Assembly: GCA_022767285.1 (NCBI GenBank) | Contig: JALENY010000007.1 | Span: 50,132-114,131 of the forward strand | Origin: Lachnospiraceae bacterium | GTDB lineage: Bacteria > Bacillota > Clostridia > Lachnospirales > Lachnospiraceae | Direction of reading: 5' to 3' | DNA length: 64,000 bases | Part shown: positions 52,128 to 61,603 of the stretch, one piece after another | Layout: each line of letters begins with the position of its first letter | Numbering within the stretch: position 1 is the stretch's first letter | Position numbers and translations under genes: made by a program | Notes under the pieces: model-generated | The model's database searches: none | What the model saw: the letters and a program-made list of their open reading frames with translations, nothing else | Told to the model about the DNA's origin: nothing

Positions 52128-52964
52128 ATGATAAAAACTCAAAATAAGGAAGAAAAGAAAATACGAAAATTGAAAGATAAAAAGAAAAAAAATCATTATG
52201 TTCCTATGAAAGGAATCCTGGGAAATGCGACGGATTACAATGTTTATCATATGGACATTAAGGAAAGAATAGCAGGTTTTCTGATTGGATTCCTAGGTGG
52301 ATTTGCTGTAATTTATATTTTCTTCCGTCTGAGTTATGTATCAGCAATCGGCGGCATCATAACGGGATGTCTGGCTCAAAAGCCATTTCAAAACTATCTG
52401 CTCAAGCGTCGTAAGAGAACGCTTTTGCTCCAGTTTAAAGATATGTTGGAAGCATTATCTGCATCATATTCGGCAGGCATGAACACACAAGCTGCATTTG
52501 CAGACGCATATCAGGATCTTGAAAATATTTATGGAACCAAAGCAGATATTACTAAAGAGATTCAGACCATTAATGTTGGAATTGAGAATAATTTTATTGT
52601 GGAAGAGCTGTTGTTTGATTTCGCAAAACGAAGTGGACTTGAGGATATTGAAAGCTTTGCAAATGTGTTCAGTGTTTGTAATAGACAGGGTGCTAATCTA
52701 AAAAAAGTGATTTATGACAGTCGAGATATTATTAATGACAAGATTGAAATGGAAATGGATATTGAAACGCTGCTGGCCGGAAATAAGAATCAGCTTAATA
52801 TTATGATGGTGATGCCTCTTATTATTATGCATTGCCTAAGTGGAATGGGAACTATGAGCGCTGTCACCAATAATCCGGTCAATGTTATCGTAAAAATCGG
52901 TGTCTTGATTTTATTTGCCGCGGCATATCTGATGGGACGCAAAATTGTTGATATCAAGCTGTAG
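52128..52964 (+). CDS. tadB: TadB-like pilus assembly membrane protein
   Basis: About 278 residues, with the type II secretion F domain that forms the membrane platform for TadA. A basic N-terminus (about 20 Lys residues in the first 45) is followed by two helices (IAGFLIGFLGGFAVIYIFF), the F domain (FKDMLEALSASYSAGMNTQ) and two C-terminal helices. The frame opens at GTG 52116 directly on the tadA stop, but AGGTGA points to ATG 52128. Confidence 0.88.
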   Translation: MIKTQNKEEKKIRKLKDKKKKNHYVPMKGILGNATDYNVYHMDIKERIAGFLIGFLGGFAVIYIFFRLSYVSAIGGIITGCLAQKPFQNYLLKRRKRTLLLQFKDMLEALSASYSAGMNTQAAFADAYQDLENIYGTKADITKEIQTINVGIENNFIVEELLFDFAKRSGLEDIESFANVFSVCNRQGANLKKVIYDSRDIINDKIEMEMDIETLLAGNKNQLNIMMVMPLIIMHCLSGMGTMSAVTNNPVNVIVKIGVLILFAAAYLMGRKIVDIKL

Positions 52965-52986
52965 GCGGGAAAGGAAGACCAAATCA

Positions 52987-53853
52987 ATGGGAAATATGTT
53001 TCAATTTATAATGACGGTACTTGCCACACCGGTTGCTATAGTATGGATTTATATGGCCTATCATTACGGCAGAAAATATCAGAGTATCATCCGGACAATC
53101 AGTGAAGAAGAATACAGATATCCGGAGCTGTTTGGTGTTGGATTTGGTCTTTTGGATCTGATTCGTTATGACCTTGGGTCGGAACATGCAGTTCGGCAGA
53201 TAAAAAGAATTTCTGAAATAAAAGGAAAAAAGTATGCAGCATATCATTATTATGTAATGCTGGGAGAAAAAATTACTTATGCAGTTACGATTCTTCCGGC
53301 TGTACTTTTGCTGGCGGCATTGGGAAACAGTGCGGAAGCTCTGCTTTTTGGTATTGCAGTTATTATCCTTATTGTATGGTATCTGAATGAGAAAACAAAG
53401 GACAAACTGGTAAACCGTCGGGATGCCATTCTCAATGATTTTCCACAGGTACTTTCAAAATTGGCGTTATTGGTTAATTCAGGCATGATACTTAGAGAAG
53501 CATGGAGAAGCGTCGCACAAAAAGGAGACGGTGTGCTTTATGAAGAGATGCTTCTGGCCTGTGAGGAAATGAATCAGGGTGTATCTGAAATGGATGCGTA
53601 CCAGAATTTTGCCGAGCGCTGCGAGGTAAAAGAGATCAAACGTTTTACGTCCAGTGTTATCCAGAATATGGTGAAAGGAAATGCTGAACTTACAAAATTC
53701 TTGAGAGAAATGTCCGATGAGATGTGGAATGAGAAAAAAAACATGGTTAAACGGCAGGGAGAGGCTGCCAATTCAAAACTATTGATCCCGACGATTATGA
53801 TATTTGCCGGAATTCTGATTGTGATTATGGTTCCCATGTTTACGAGTCTGTAA
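52987..53853 (+). CDS. tadC: TadC-like pilus assembly membrane protein
   Basis: About 288 residues, the second F-domain platform protein. Hydrophobic helices at the N-terminus, the middle (PAVLLLAALGNSAEALLF) and the C-terminus (LLIPTIMIFAGILIVIMV) enclose the F domain (DFPQVLSKLALLVNSGMIL, then VKRQGEAANSKLLIP). AAAGGAAG and the helix start favour ATG 52987 over an earlier in-frame ATG overlapping tadB. Confidence 0.88.
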   Translation: MGNMFQFIMTVLATPVAIVWIYMAYHYGRKYQSIIRTISEEEYRYPELFGVGFGLLDLIRYDLGSEHAVRQIKRISEIKGKKYAAYHYYVMLGEKITYAVTILPAVLLLAALGNSAEALLFGIAVIILIVWYLNEKTKDKLVNRRDAILNDFPQVLSKLALLVNSGMILREAWRSVAQKGDGVLYEEMLLACEEMNQGVSEMDAYQNFAERCEVKEIKRFTSSVIQNMVKGNAELTKFLREMSDEMWNEKKNMVKRQGEAANSKLLIPTIMIFAGILIVIMVPMFTSL

Positions 53854-53904
53854 CTGGGAATGATAATATATTCTAGTGAGGTATAAGGAAAGGAGAAAAT
53901 GGTG

Positions 53905-54123
53905 ATGATGGATCGAATGACAAGGTATTATCTGATGATGCAGATGAAACTAAAAGGTTGCCTGGAAAAATTTACAAAGGAGGAGCGGGGTGCTTCCGAT
54001 ATTGTGGCAATTATCTTAATCTGTGTAGTAGTGATTGCAGTGGCGGCTATTTTTAGAACGCAGTTATTGGGTGCTGTAAACACGGTTATGGAAAAATTGA
54101 TGAACTTTGTAAATGGTGACTGA
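53905..54123 (+). CDS. Flp-like prepilin
   Basis: 72 residues. A basic leader of 29 residues ends in EERG, and cleavage before ASDI would leave a 43-residue mature pilin with the hydrophobic stretch IVAIILICVVVIAVAAIF. The position and size match Flp, the main subunit of Tad pili. The conserved Glu at mature position 5 is missing (ASDIV), although Asp stands at position 3. AAAGGAG is too close to ATG 53899, so 53905 or 53908 is the start. A hairpin follows, as often found after abundant pilin genes. Confidence 0.8.
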   Translation: MMDRMTRYYLMMQMKLKGCLEKFTKEERGASDIVAIILICVVVIAVAAIFRTQLLGAVNTVMEKLMNFVNGD

Positions 54124-54181
54124 TAGTCAGTTCTCATTATCTGTAATACAAACTGATACTTGTGTACATATGTGTGGCTAA

Positions 54182-54218
54182 AAGAAAGATATTCTCTGAA
54201 ACTGGGAATATCTTTCTT
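54182..54218 (+). terminator. Hairpin after the Flp-like gene
   Basis: AAGAAAGATATTC pairs perfectly with GAATATCTTTCTT. The following tract is weak in T, suggesting partial termination or mRNA protection that yields more pilin than downstream proteins. Confidence 0.65.
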
Positions 54219-54244
54219 AAAATTTCAAAGGAACTTCAAAGATT

Positions 54245-54937
54245 ATGAGAAAGAAGAACTTCATAAAATCTGAAAAAGGGGTCGTAATGGTAGAAGCAGC
54301 CATCTATTTTCCAATGGTGATTTGCGTTGTAGTGACTATGTTATATTATGGTCTGTTTATCTTGCAGGAATCAGCAATGAATTATGAGGTCCAGCGAATG
54401 ACTACTTACGCATCCAAGAATGCCGCAAATCCCGGTTATAGCGTATTCCCTGTGGCATCGGGAAATGATGTGGAATTTCAATATTCCGGTGATCAGCCGT
54501 CAAAAGATCAGGTGGAAGCATATTATAATGCTTATCACAATCGTATTAGTGCGCTGTATCGCGGTATTGCAGGTGTCATTTGCGGGGAAGAGTACGACTA
54601 CGAGGATCTCTTTGGAAGAATGGTGAACAATGGGCTTTTGTTTCGTTTTACCGTGAATCCCAAAATAGAAGTGGAAAAATCTTTATTTGGGACGTCAATT
54701 ATTGCATCGGTTGATTATTCTGTACCGATGCCGGGTGTGACCAGATACCTTGGGCTGCAGGATAAATTGACCATACGCAGTGCTTCCTATTGTCATGCAG
54801 TAAACCCTTCTGACTTCATCAGGAATACAGATTTGGCAGTAGACCTGGTAGAATTTGCTGCTGAAAAACTTGGTTTATCAAATAACCTTTCCCAGATAAT
54901 AGGGAAGGCAAAAGAGATAATCAATATGCTATTTTAG
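54245..54937 (+). CDS. TadE-like pseudopilin 1
   Basis: 230 residues. The N-terminus has a prepilin-type signal: SEKG cleaved before VVMVEAAIYFPMV, with Glu at mature position 5 and a following helix of about 20 residues. The rest is an extracellular domain (YYGLFILQESAMNYEVQRM start). TadE-like proteins are minor pilins needed for Tad pilus assembly. It lies 26 bases after the Flp hairpin, with an AAGGAA box before the ATG. Confidence 0.82.
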   Translation: MRKKNFIKSEKGVVMVEAAIYFPMVICVVVTMLYYGLFILQESAMNYEVQRMTTYASKNAANPGYSVFPVASGNDVEFQYSGDQPSKDQVEAYYNAYHNRISALYRGIAGVICGEEYDYEDLFGRMVNNGLLFRFTVNPKIEVEKSLFGTSIIASVDYSVPMPGVTRYLGLQDKLTIRSASYCHAVNPSDFIRNTDLAVDLVEFAAEKLGLSNNLSQIIGKAKEIINMLF

Positions 54938-54989
54938 TGCAGGAGAATGGATTAGTACATTTTACATATAAAGGAACAGGAAAAAGATA

Positions 54990-57584
54990 ATGATCAGATT
55001 TTGTACGAAGAATAAAGGCGCAATTGCTGTATTTATGTCACTGATTATGGTGCTCGTATTCGCCTTTGGGTGCCTGATTATTGATGGAACACGGATTTTG
55101 AGTTCTAAAAGTATCATATTGGGCGCAGGTGATCTGTCTATGAACGCGGCTCTGTCAAATTATGATACAGAATTAAAAGATATATATGGCTTGCTGGGAA
55201 TGAAGGAGTCGGCTGCAGAAGTTTCCGAGTATTTTAATAATACTTTGAATGCAGGAAATCTGAATGGGTCCGGTGGAGGTTACGGCGGCTTGATTCAGCT
55301 GGATACAGAATCCTTTAGCCTGAATTATGTAAATGGTTCCCAGGTATGCGAAACAGAGCCAATGAAACAGCAGATTCTGGAATATGCCAAATATCGTGCG
55401 CCTCTGGCATTTGGCGATGAGATGCTGGATAAGCTGAAAGCATTAAACAAAAAACTGAAAGTGGCAAAAGCCGTTAACAATCAGCTGGCTGTAAGCGAAA
55501 AGATGAAAGATGTTGATGAGCTATGCGAAAAACTGAAAACACAGCTTGAAAAGCATAACAGTTATTGCAGTCAAAAACCTTCCGATAGAGAAATTAGCGA
55601 ACTGGAACAGCAGCTGGAATATTTATACGGAAGAGTAGCATTGATGCTGAAAATTGAAGCAGCAATCAGCTATTCGGTAGACGATGCCAGTCTTGAGGGA
55701 AAATCAACGAAGCAGTGTGTAGAAGGATTTCTTAATATAATGGAATCGGTGGATATAGACTCAGAGAATCCTGAGAGATATTTTTCAAGTATTATGTCGG
55801 CACTAGCTTATTCTAATCGAATTACTTCCGATGAGTTGGATCAAATGGTTTCGTCTGCTGTATCGGAGGAGGATAAAGAAAATCTTTTACAGCTTCGCAG
55901 GGATTATGAAAAAAAATCCACATGGATTGATCAATACAGAAATAAGGTTTCCGATCTGAAAAAACAATATGTGTATCAGGCATATACCGAGATTTTGAAT
56001 AAATATTATCCGTTAGCTGATAGTGTAATTTCCAGCGCGGAAGAGGCATATCCGATTATTGAGGAAATTATTCAAATGCTGACATCAGAGGGCAACGGAA
56101 GTATCAGAAGCACCATGAAAGATTGGAAAAAAAGTATAGAGGAATTGGAGGGTGAAGATAAAATACAGCAAGAAGAACTCTATGAAACTTATGAGAAGCT
56201 TTTGGATCCTACATCTATTAAAGAAATAAAGCAGTGTCTTGAAGACAATGTGGAGTATTTTCAGAAATACAAAGCTTTTTGGGAATCCATTGAGTTTGGT
56301 GATGTTGCTCTTATTCATGTTTCCGAACCGCGAGAAGAGTTTACCACAAAAGCGGGACGTTATACTTCTGCAAAATATACAAATGCAGAATTGGAAAATG
56401 TAGCAAATCAGTTTTTCTTAGATGAATATAAACATTGGGATTATACAACTACCATGACTGGTATGATGTATCACAATCTGAACGAACACCCCTATTTTTT
56501 AGAATTAAAAAAGCTATATGAATCCAATGGTGAGTCAGAAGAAGCAGAGAACAAAAAGAACGGATATCTCTCAGCTGCATCGGATATGCTGGATTCCCTT
56601 TTTGGAGGACTTCTGAATCTGCAGGATGCAGACTGGTCAGGAACCATTCCAAGTGAATGGTTGTCGCAAGGAGGCGCTGAAAGTGGATCTTCTGATTTCG
56701 ATACACTGGATAAGGAAAACAATAAAAAAATATCTTCCAGCGCAAGAAAATCCATGAATGCAACAGTGGATTTGCTAAGCAATATAAGTGCCCTGCTAGC
56801 TGGCATGACGGAGGACATGCTGATTACAGAGTATGGCGTTCAGATGTTCAGCTACTTTACCGTTAATAAAAACATGGATGGAACAGATATCAATCCAGAT
56901 GATATTGTGTCACTTAGCGGTTTCAAGTTTTCAGATAAAAGTACGGCCATGTATCGCTCAGAAATAGAATATCTGCTTTGGGGAGATCGCTCAGCGCAAA
57001 ATAATGTTACCTATACGCTGACCTCCTTATTTGCGGTTCGATTTTTGTTGAATATTCTCTGTGCATTTACAAATTCAAAACTGATTTCCGAAACGGCACA
57101 GCTCTCCTCCGGAGCCGCTTTTGGCGCACCACTTTTGCAGGCAGCACTACTTCTGGCAGCGGCACTTATGGAAACGGCGTATGACATGAATGACCTGATA
57201 CAGGGAAAGCCGGTGTTGATTCTCAAATCCTCGCAAACCTGGTCTGCATATTATTTTTTAAGAACTTCTGTCAGTGAAACGAAAAATGGATTTGACACGT
57301 TAACCTACAAAGAATATCTGAGAATTTTTTTGCTCTTATACAATTTTTCCGATGCAAATCAGAAAAAAGTACTGGCGAGAATGGCAGATTGCATGCAATT
57401 CAACTTGAGAAAAGTCAGCAGTACGCCTTTAGACCTCACGCAGTCTTATACGATGGTGTCAATCGTTGCGGATGTTGCAGTCAATACGACTTTTATGGAC
57501 AGTATTTCACGGATCACGAATCTTTCAGAAACGAACACAACGAATCGTTATCTCATTCACTATAAAAGTGTTATGGCATACTGA
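54990..57584 (+). CDS. Large DUF5702 (TadG-like) pilus-locus protein
   Basis: 864 residues. It opens like a pseudopilin: NKGAIAVFMSLIMVLVFAF followed by GCLIIDGTRILSS, but without Glu at position 5. The long exterior part is mainly helical with coiled-coil stretches (residues about 150-210 and 305-420) and has hydrophobic segments near residues 690-730. DUF5702 proteins are found in Tad loci of Clostridia, where they may take the place of TadG. The function is inferred from position only. Confidence 0.78.
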   Translation: MIRFCTKNKGAIAVFMSLIMVLVFAFGCLIIDGTRILSSKSIILGAGDLSMNAALSNYDTELKDIYGLLGMKESAAEVSEYFNNTLNAGNLNGSGGGYGGLIQLDTESFSLNYVNGSQVCETEPMKQQILEYAKYRAPLAFGDEMLDKLKALNKKLKVAKAVNNQLAVSEKMKDVDELCEKLKTQLEKHNSYCSQKPSDREISELEQQLEYLYGRVALMLKIEAAISYSVDDASLEGKSTKQCVEGFLNIMESVDIDSENPERYFSSIMSALAYSNRITSDELDQMVSSAVSEEDKENLLQLRRDYEKKSTWIDQYRNKVSDLKKQYVYQAYTEILNKYYPLADSVISSAEEAYPIIEEIIQMLTSEGNGSIRSTMKDWKKSIEELEGEDKIQQEELYETYEKLLDPTSIKEIKQCLEDNVEYFQKYKAFWESIEFGDVALIHVSEPREEFTTKAGRYTSAKYTNAELENVANQFFLDEYKHWDYTTTMTGMMYHNLNEHPYFLELKKLYESNGESEEAENKKNGYLSAASDMLDSLFGGLLNLQDADWSGTIPSEWLSQGGAESGSSDFDTLDKENNKKISSSARKSMNATVDLLSNISALLAGMTEDMLITEYGVQMFSYFTVNKNMDGTDINPDDIVSLSGFKFSDKSTAMYRSEIEYLLWGDRSAQNNVTYTLTSLFAVRFLLNILCAFTNSKLISETAQLSSGAAFGAPLLQAALLLAAALMETAYDMNDLIQGKPVLILKSSQTWSAYYFLRTSVSETKNGFDTLTYKEYLRIFLLLYNFSDANQKKVLARMADCMQFNLRKVSSTPLDLTQSYTMVSIVADVAVNTTFMDSISRITNLSETNTTNRYLIHYKSVMAY

Positions 57585-57600
57585 TGAAGGAGAGTGACTT

Positions 57601-58308
57601 ATGATTAGAAAGAACGAAAAAGGTTCTCTTACGGTCGAAGCAGCTATTTTTATATCTTTATTTATTGTATTTTTTGCTTCCCTAATGAATTTGACAGATG
57701 CAGTGCGAGCGCAGGTACTGATTCAGAATGCGGTGACACAAACGGCAAAAGAACTATCACAATACAGCTATATTCTTACAAAGACAGGTGTAGTAGAAGC
57801 CTCTAATCGTACCTATGTGAAAGCAAAAGGTTTTAAGGATGATGTAGAAAGTGTGGCAAATGATACTATACAAATTGCTAATGCAATTGAAGATGGAGCT
57901 GTCACAGGTGATATAGGAAGTTCAATGGATACAATCCTGGAAGCGTCTCAGAATATGTCAGGTACATTGGACAGTTATATTGAAAATCCTGAAAACGTTT
58001 TTGCCGGTGCCCTGGCTGTAGCAAAGGATGGTCTGCAGAGTGCTGTGAAGACACAAATTATAGGTGCGATAACCAAGAGCCGCTTAAAGACACATCTTGC
58101 ATCTTCCGGGTGGGATCCGGATGAATTGCTGAAAAGGCTTGGTGTGAAGAATGGATTAAACGGAATTGATTTTTCAGAATCAAAATGGTTTGATGGCGGG
58201 TCACAGGACATTGTAATAGTTGCAAAATATACAATAAAAATTAAAACTATGTTTAAAGAAGTTGACTTACCGCAGTTTAAGGTATGTGGTTCGACGCGGA
58301 TATGGTAG
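57601..58308 (+). CDS. TadE-like pseudopilin 2
   Basis: 235 residues. Prepilin-type start NEKG cleaved before SLTVEAAIFISLF, with Glu at mature position 5 and a 20-residue helix, then an extracellular domain (DAVRAQVLIQNAVTQTAKEL). It starts 16 bases after the DUF5702 gene. Two different TadE-like genes flank DUF5702, an arrangement that suggests a minor-pilin complex of three subunits. Confidence 0.82.
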   Translation: MIRKNEKGSLTVEAAIFISLFIVFFASLMNLTDAVRAQVLIQNAVTQTAKELSQYSYILTKTGVVEASNRTYVKAKGFKDDVESVANDTIQIANAIEDGAVTGDIGSSMDTILEASQNMSGTLDSYIENPENVFAGALAVAKDGLQSAVKTQIIGAITKSRLKTHLASSGWDPDELLKRLGVKNGLNGIDFSESKWFDGGSQDIVIVAKYTIKIKTMFKEVDLPQFKVCGSTRIW

Positions 58309-58327
58309 AGAATGAGAGAGGGAATTT

Positions 58328-58945
58328 ATGAATTTCATAATAATTATAGCCGGTGTGGCAATTAGCTGCGTATGGGGATATTATACATATCTGCGCCGGA
58401 AGCTGAGGAGCCACCTGCATTTTGCTTTGACTATTTTAGTAACATTAGCGGGATTTTGTCTGTTTCAACTATATGGTTATGGAATGCTTAAGATGCTCCG
58501 CTATCTTATATTGCTGAACGGGATATTGCTGATATCATGTGTTGATTGTCGTGAAAAGATTATTTCCAATAAAACACTGATTTATCTTTTAGGAATCAGA
58601 ACTCTGATTCTTATAGCGGAAGGCATTTCCAATAGGCACACGGAGTATTTGAAAGAAATTATTATTTCACCTTTTTTAGGATTTTTTATTGGTGGAGCTT
58701 TGTTTTTTCTTTGCTATTTTCTATCCCGAAATGGACTTGGAGCTGGTGACGTAAAATTATTTGCAACAATCGGGTTTTATGTGGGAGCAGGTACTTTGTT
58801 TCCGGTCATGTTTCTGTCGGCATTATTTTCTGCAGCTTATGGAATTATAATGGTTGCTCTGCATAAAATCCAGATGAAAGATACGATGCCATTTGGACCT
58901 TTTGCTGCAGCCGGTACAATGGTTACTTTGCTGTTAGGATTTTAG
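58328..58945 (+). CDS. Prepilin peptidase (A24 family, TadV/CpaA type)
   Basis: 205 residues with about six helices. It cleaves the leaders of the Flp-like and TadE-like prepilins. The two catalytic aspartates are Asp73 in SCVDCREK and Asp141 in LGAGDVKLF (GxGD motif). The N-terminal methyltransferase domain of the large PilD type is absent, as is usual for TadV/CpaA. It lies 19 bases after the pseudopilin. Confidence 0.9.
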   Translation: MNFIIIIAGVAISCVWGYYTYLRRKLRSHLHFALTILVTLAGFCLFQLYGYGMLKMLRYLILLNGILLISCVDCREKIISNKTLIYLLGIRTLILIAEGISNRHTEYLKEIIISPFLGFFIGGALFFLCYFLSRNGLGAGDVKLFATIGFYVGAGTLFPVMFLSALFSAAYGIIMVALHKIQMKDTMPFGPFAAAGTMVTLLLGF

Positions 58946-58975
58946 AAAATATAGTTGGAATGAAGGAAAAAGCTA

Positions 58976-60277
58976 ATGAAAAAAAATTTATCGTTGGTGT
59001 TTGCGATTTTATTAGCATTGAGCTGGTATATTTCTTTTGATACCTATTATGGCGTTCCGAAAGAATTTGAAGAACATATGGAGCAGGCGGAAGCATACGA
59101 AAAAAAAGAAATTTATGAAGATGCAATTAGTGAATATGAAAAAGCACAGGCATGTTTGCAGAATAGGGATATAGACATTGATTTGAAGATTGCAGCTGAT
59201 TATTTATCCATGGATGAAGAAAACGATTACGTTAATAAAATGGAGAGTATTATAGATTCTTATGAAACGAATGAGAAGGCTGTAATAGAACTTTGTGACT
59301 ACTATGTGAAAAACGACAAAGTATCAAAAGCTGTTCAGATTCTTCGGAAAGAGAACGAAAAACAGCCGGATAATCAAAAAATCAATGAAGCGCTGGATGG
59401 ACTAAAAGGAACATATACTACAATTTATGCCACTTATCTGGAAATGACAAGAATTCAGGCTGGTTATGCGGCTGTTAGGACTCAGGATGGATGGGGGATT
59501 ATAGATTCTGATGGTACTGCCTTGATTAACACTGTATATGAAAAGGCAGGAGTATTTGGAGAAAAAATAGAACTGGCACCATTATGTAAAAACGGGAATT
59601 GGTTCTATGTTAATTCAGATGAACATAAAAAACTTGTACCTGATGAAAAATATGAATTTCTGGATACCTTTTCAGAAGGGATGGCTGTTGCATGTCTGGA
59701 TGGGAAATACGGATATCTGGATGATGCGCTTGAGCAGCAGTGTAAGTTTGAATACGAGTCTGTATCTTCATTTTTCAATCATGTTGCGGCTGTTAAGAAG
59801 GATGGTAAATGGGCTATTATAAATGATAAATTCCAATTTATTACTGATTTTCAATATGAAAATGTAGCTATGGATGAATTTGGCTATTGTTCGATAGGTG
59901 AAAGAATTTTTGTAAAAAGGGATGGAAAGTATCAGATAATTGATTTGGAAGGGAATGTAATATCCGATCTGAAGTTTGATGATGCATATCCTTTTATGCA
60001 GGATGGTCAGCTTGCTGCTGTTAAAAATGGAGATAAATGGGGATTTGTAAATAAAAATGGTGAGCTTTGCATTGATTATAGATATGAAAATGCAAAATCG
60101 TTCACACTTGAATTTGCTCCGGTGCAGCTGATGGATTGCTGGGGATATATAGATCCGAAAGATAAAATGGTAATACCGTGTCAATTTGATGATGCCACCG
60201 AATTTTATAAAGACGGTACAGCTGCTGTAAAAAGTGTTGACCAATGGCATATGATAAAACTAAATATTTATCAGTAG
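58976..60277 (+). CDS. WG-repeat protein with N-terminal helix
   Basis: 433 residues. An N-terminal hydrophobic segment (LSLVFAILLALSWYISF) is a signal anchor or signal peptide. A TPR-like region (AYEKKEIYEDAISEYEKA) follows, then about seven WG-type repeats between residues 165 and 425, for example DGWGIIDSDG, DGKYGYLDD, DGKWAIIND, GDKWGFVNKNG and DCWGYIDP. WG repeats form extracellular beta-structures of unknown ligand. Its place between the peptidase and the FHA genes suggests an adhesive or sensor part of the same system. Confidence 0.82.
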   Translation: MKKNLSLVFAILLALSWYISFDTYYGVPKEFEEHMEQAEAYEKKEIYEDAISEYEKAQACLQNRDIDIDLKIAADYLSMDEENDYVNKMESIIDSYETNEKAVIELCDYYVKNDKVSKAVQILRKENEKQPDNQKINEALDGLKGTYTTIYATYLEMTRIQAGYAAVRTQDGWGIIDSDGTALINTVYEKAGVFGEKIELAPLCKNGNWFYVNSDEHKKLVPDEKYEFLDTFSEGMAVACLDGKYGYLDDALEQQCKFEYESVSSFFNHVAAVKKDGKWAIINDKFQFITDFQYENVAMDEFGYCSIGERIFVKRDGKYQIIDLEGNVISDLKFDDAYPFMQDGQLAAVKNGDKWGFVNKNGELCIDYRYENAKSFTLEFAPVQLMDCWGYIDPKDKMVIPCQFDDATEFYKDGTAAVKSVDQWHMIKLNIYQ

Positions 60278-60296
60278 ATGGTGAGGTGAAGGGTTA

Positions 60297-61556
60297 ATGG
60301 AATTAGCGATAGAATCAGGGGATACAAATACATTTCTGACGGTAACATTGGGTAAAGATGATATCATTGACGAATTTGATTATGGGATGATAAAAAATAA
60401 CTCTATAAGTGGTTTCCTTCCGGTAGTTTATGTTGAAATTAATGATATTCGGAAATTTAAATACAATATTACTTCAACTATTTCACTTCAGCGCTTTCTA
60501 GCAAGTGAAATTAACCGTAATACTTTTTTAACGCTTCTGAAAAGTTTTCAAAAAGCTTTTGCAGAGCAGCAAGAGTACATGATGCAGCAGGAATATATTT
60601 TGCTGGATTATGATTCTGTTTTTGTGGATCCTACAAAGTGTGAGATACGTCTTGTATGTGTGCCGATTACATCAGCTGCAAAAGAGCAGAAACTTGGAGC
60701 TTTTTTTAAGGATCTGCTTTTTCATGTCAAGTATAAGAAAAACGAAGACAATACATGCGTTGCGGAATTAATTAATTTCCTGAGTGTTGAAAAAGTTTTT
60801 TCTTTAGAAAAATTCGGTAAAATTCTGGATGAAATGACAGTAGGAAGACTATCTGGTTCGGATCGTCAATATGAGTATGTATTTCGAAGCACAGGAAAGA
60901 TAAGTAATTCACTTGATAGTATGATTCAGAAACAGAATCCGGTTAAAGAAAAGGAAATAAAAAATAAGGTTCAGAAAAAACAAGATACAGGGTTATCCAT
61001 GGGCTTTCGTATACCAGAAGTTAACAAGCAAAATTTTCAGAATACTGAAGAATCTCTAAAGCCAGAAAACTCGAAAAAAGGTTTTTCTTTATTTTCCAAA
61101 AAAACAAGACAGGAAGGAAAAAATGAGAATAAACTGGTAAATGATCAAGTCGAAAGCAGGCAGCAGTTTCAATTAAATAATGATGATGAGATACTAAAAG
61201 GATATGAGATAAATAGTGATGGACAGCTGATCCCATGCGATGGAAGAAGAGGAAGAGATGCAATTCCCTATTTAATCCGTGTTTCTAATAATGAGAGAAT
61301 AGAAATAAAATATGAGGTATTTCGACTCGGAAGAGGAAGAAAATATACCAACTACTGTATCGAAGATAATCTAAAGGTTGGAAGAAATCATGCAGATATA
61401 ATAAAGCAAGGACAAGAATACAAAATCATTGATAATAATTCTAAAAATCATACATATGTTGATGGCGAACAAATAACAGGTGAACTTCCGGTTTCATTAA
61501 AACATGGATCAAGGATTAGATTATCAGATGAAGAGTTTATTTTTTGTCTCTACTGA
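60297..61556 (+). CDS. DUF6382-like protein with C-terminal FHA domain
   Basis: 419 residues, cytosolic. The N-terminal 200 residues match the pattern of the DUF6382 type that precedes FHA domains (NSISGFLPVVYVEINDIRKF). A charged linker of about 100 residues follows, then the FHA domain (FRLGRGRKYTNYC, VGRNHADII, NSKNHTYVDGEQI). The usual SRxH motif reads GRNH, so the phosphothreonine-contacting Ser is replaced by Gly; binding may be weak or different. Similar proteins occur beside kinases and Tad genes in Lachnospiraceae. Confidence 0.8.
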   Translation: MELAIESGDTNTFLTVTLGKDDIIDEFDYGMIKNNSISGFLPVVYVEINDIRKFKYNITSTISLQRFLASEINRNTFLTLLKSFQKAFAEQQEYMMQQEYILLDYDSVFVDPTKCEIRLVCVPITSAAKEQKLGAFFKDLLFHVKYKKNEDNTCVAELINFLSVEKVFSLEKFGKILDEMTVGRLSGSDRQYEYVFRSTGKISNSLDSMIQKQNPVKEKEIKNKVQKKQDTGLSMGFRIPEVNKQNFQNTEESLKPENSKKGFSLFSKKTRQEGKNENKLVNDQVESRQQFQLNNDDEILKGYEINSDGQLIPCDGRRGRDAIPYLIRVSNNERIEIKYEVFRLGRGRKYTNYCIEDNLKVGRNHADIIKQGQEYKIIDNNSKNHTYVDGEQITGELPVSLKHGSRIRLSDEEFIFCLY

Positions 61557-61603
61557 AGTCTCTTAATTAATTTCATACAAATCAGAATGTGGAGGATGAA
61601 AAC

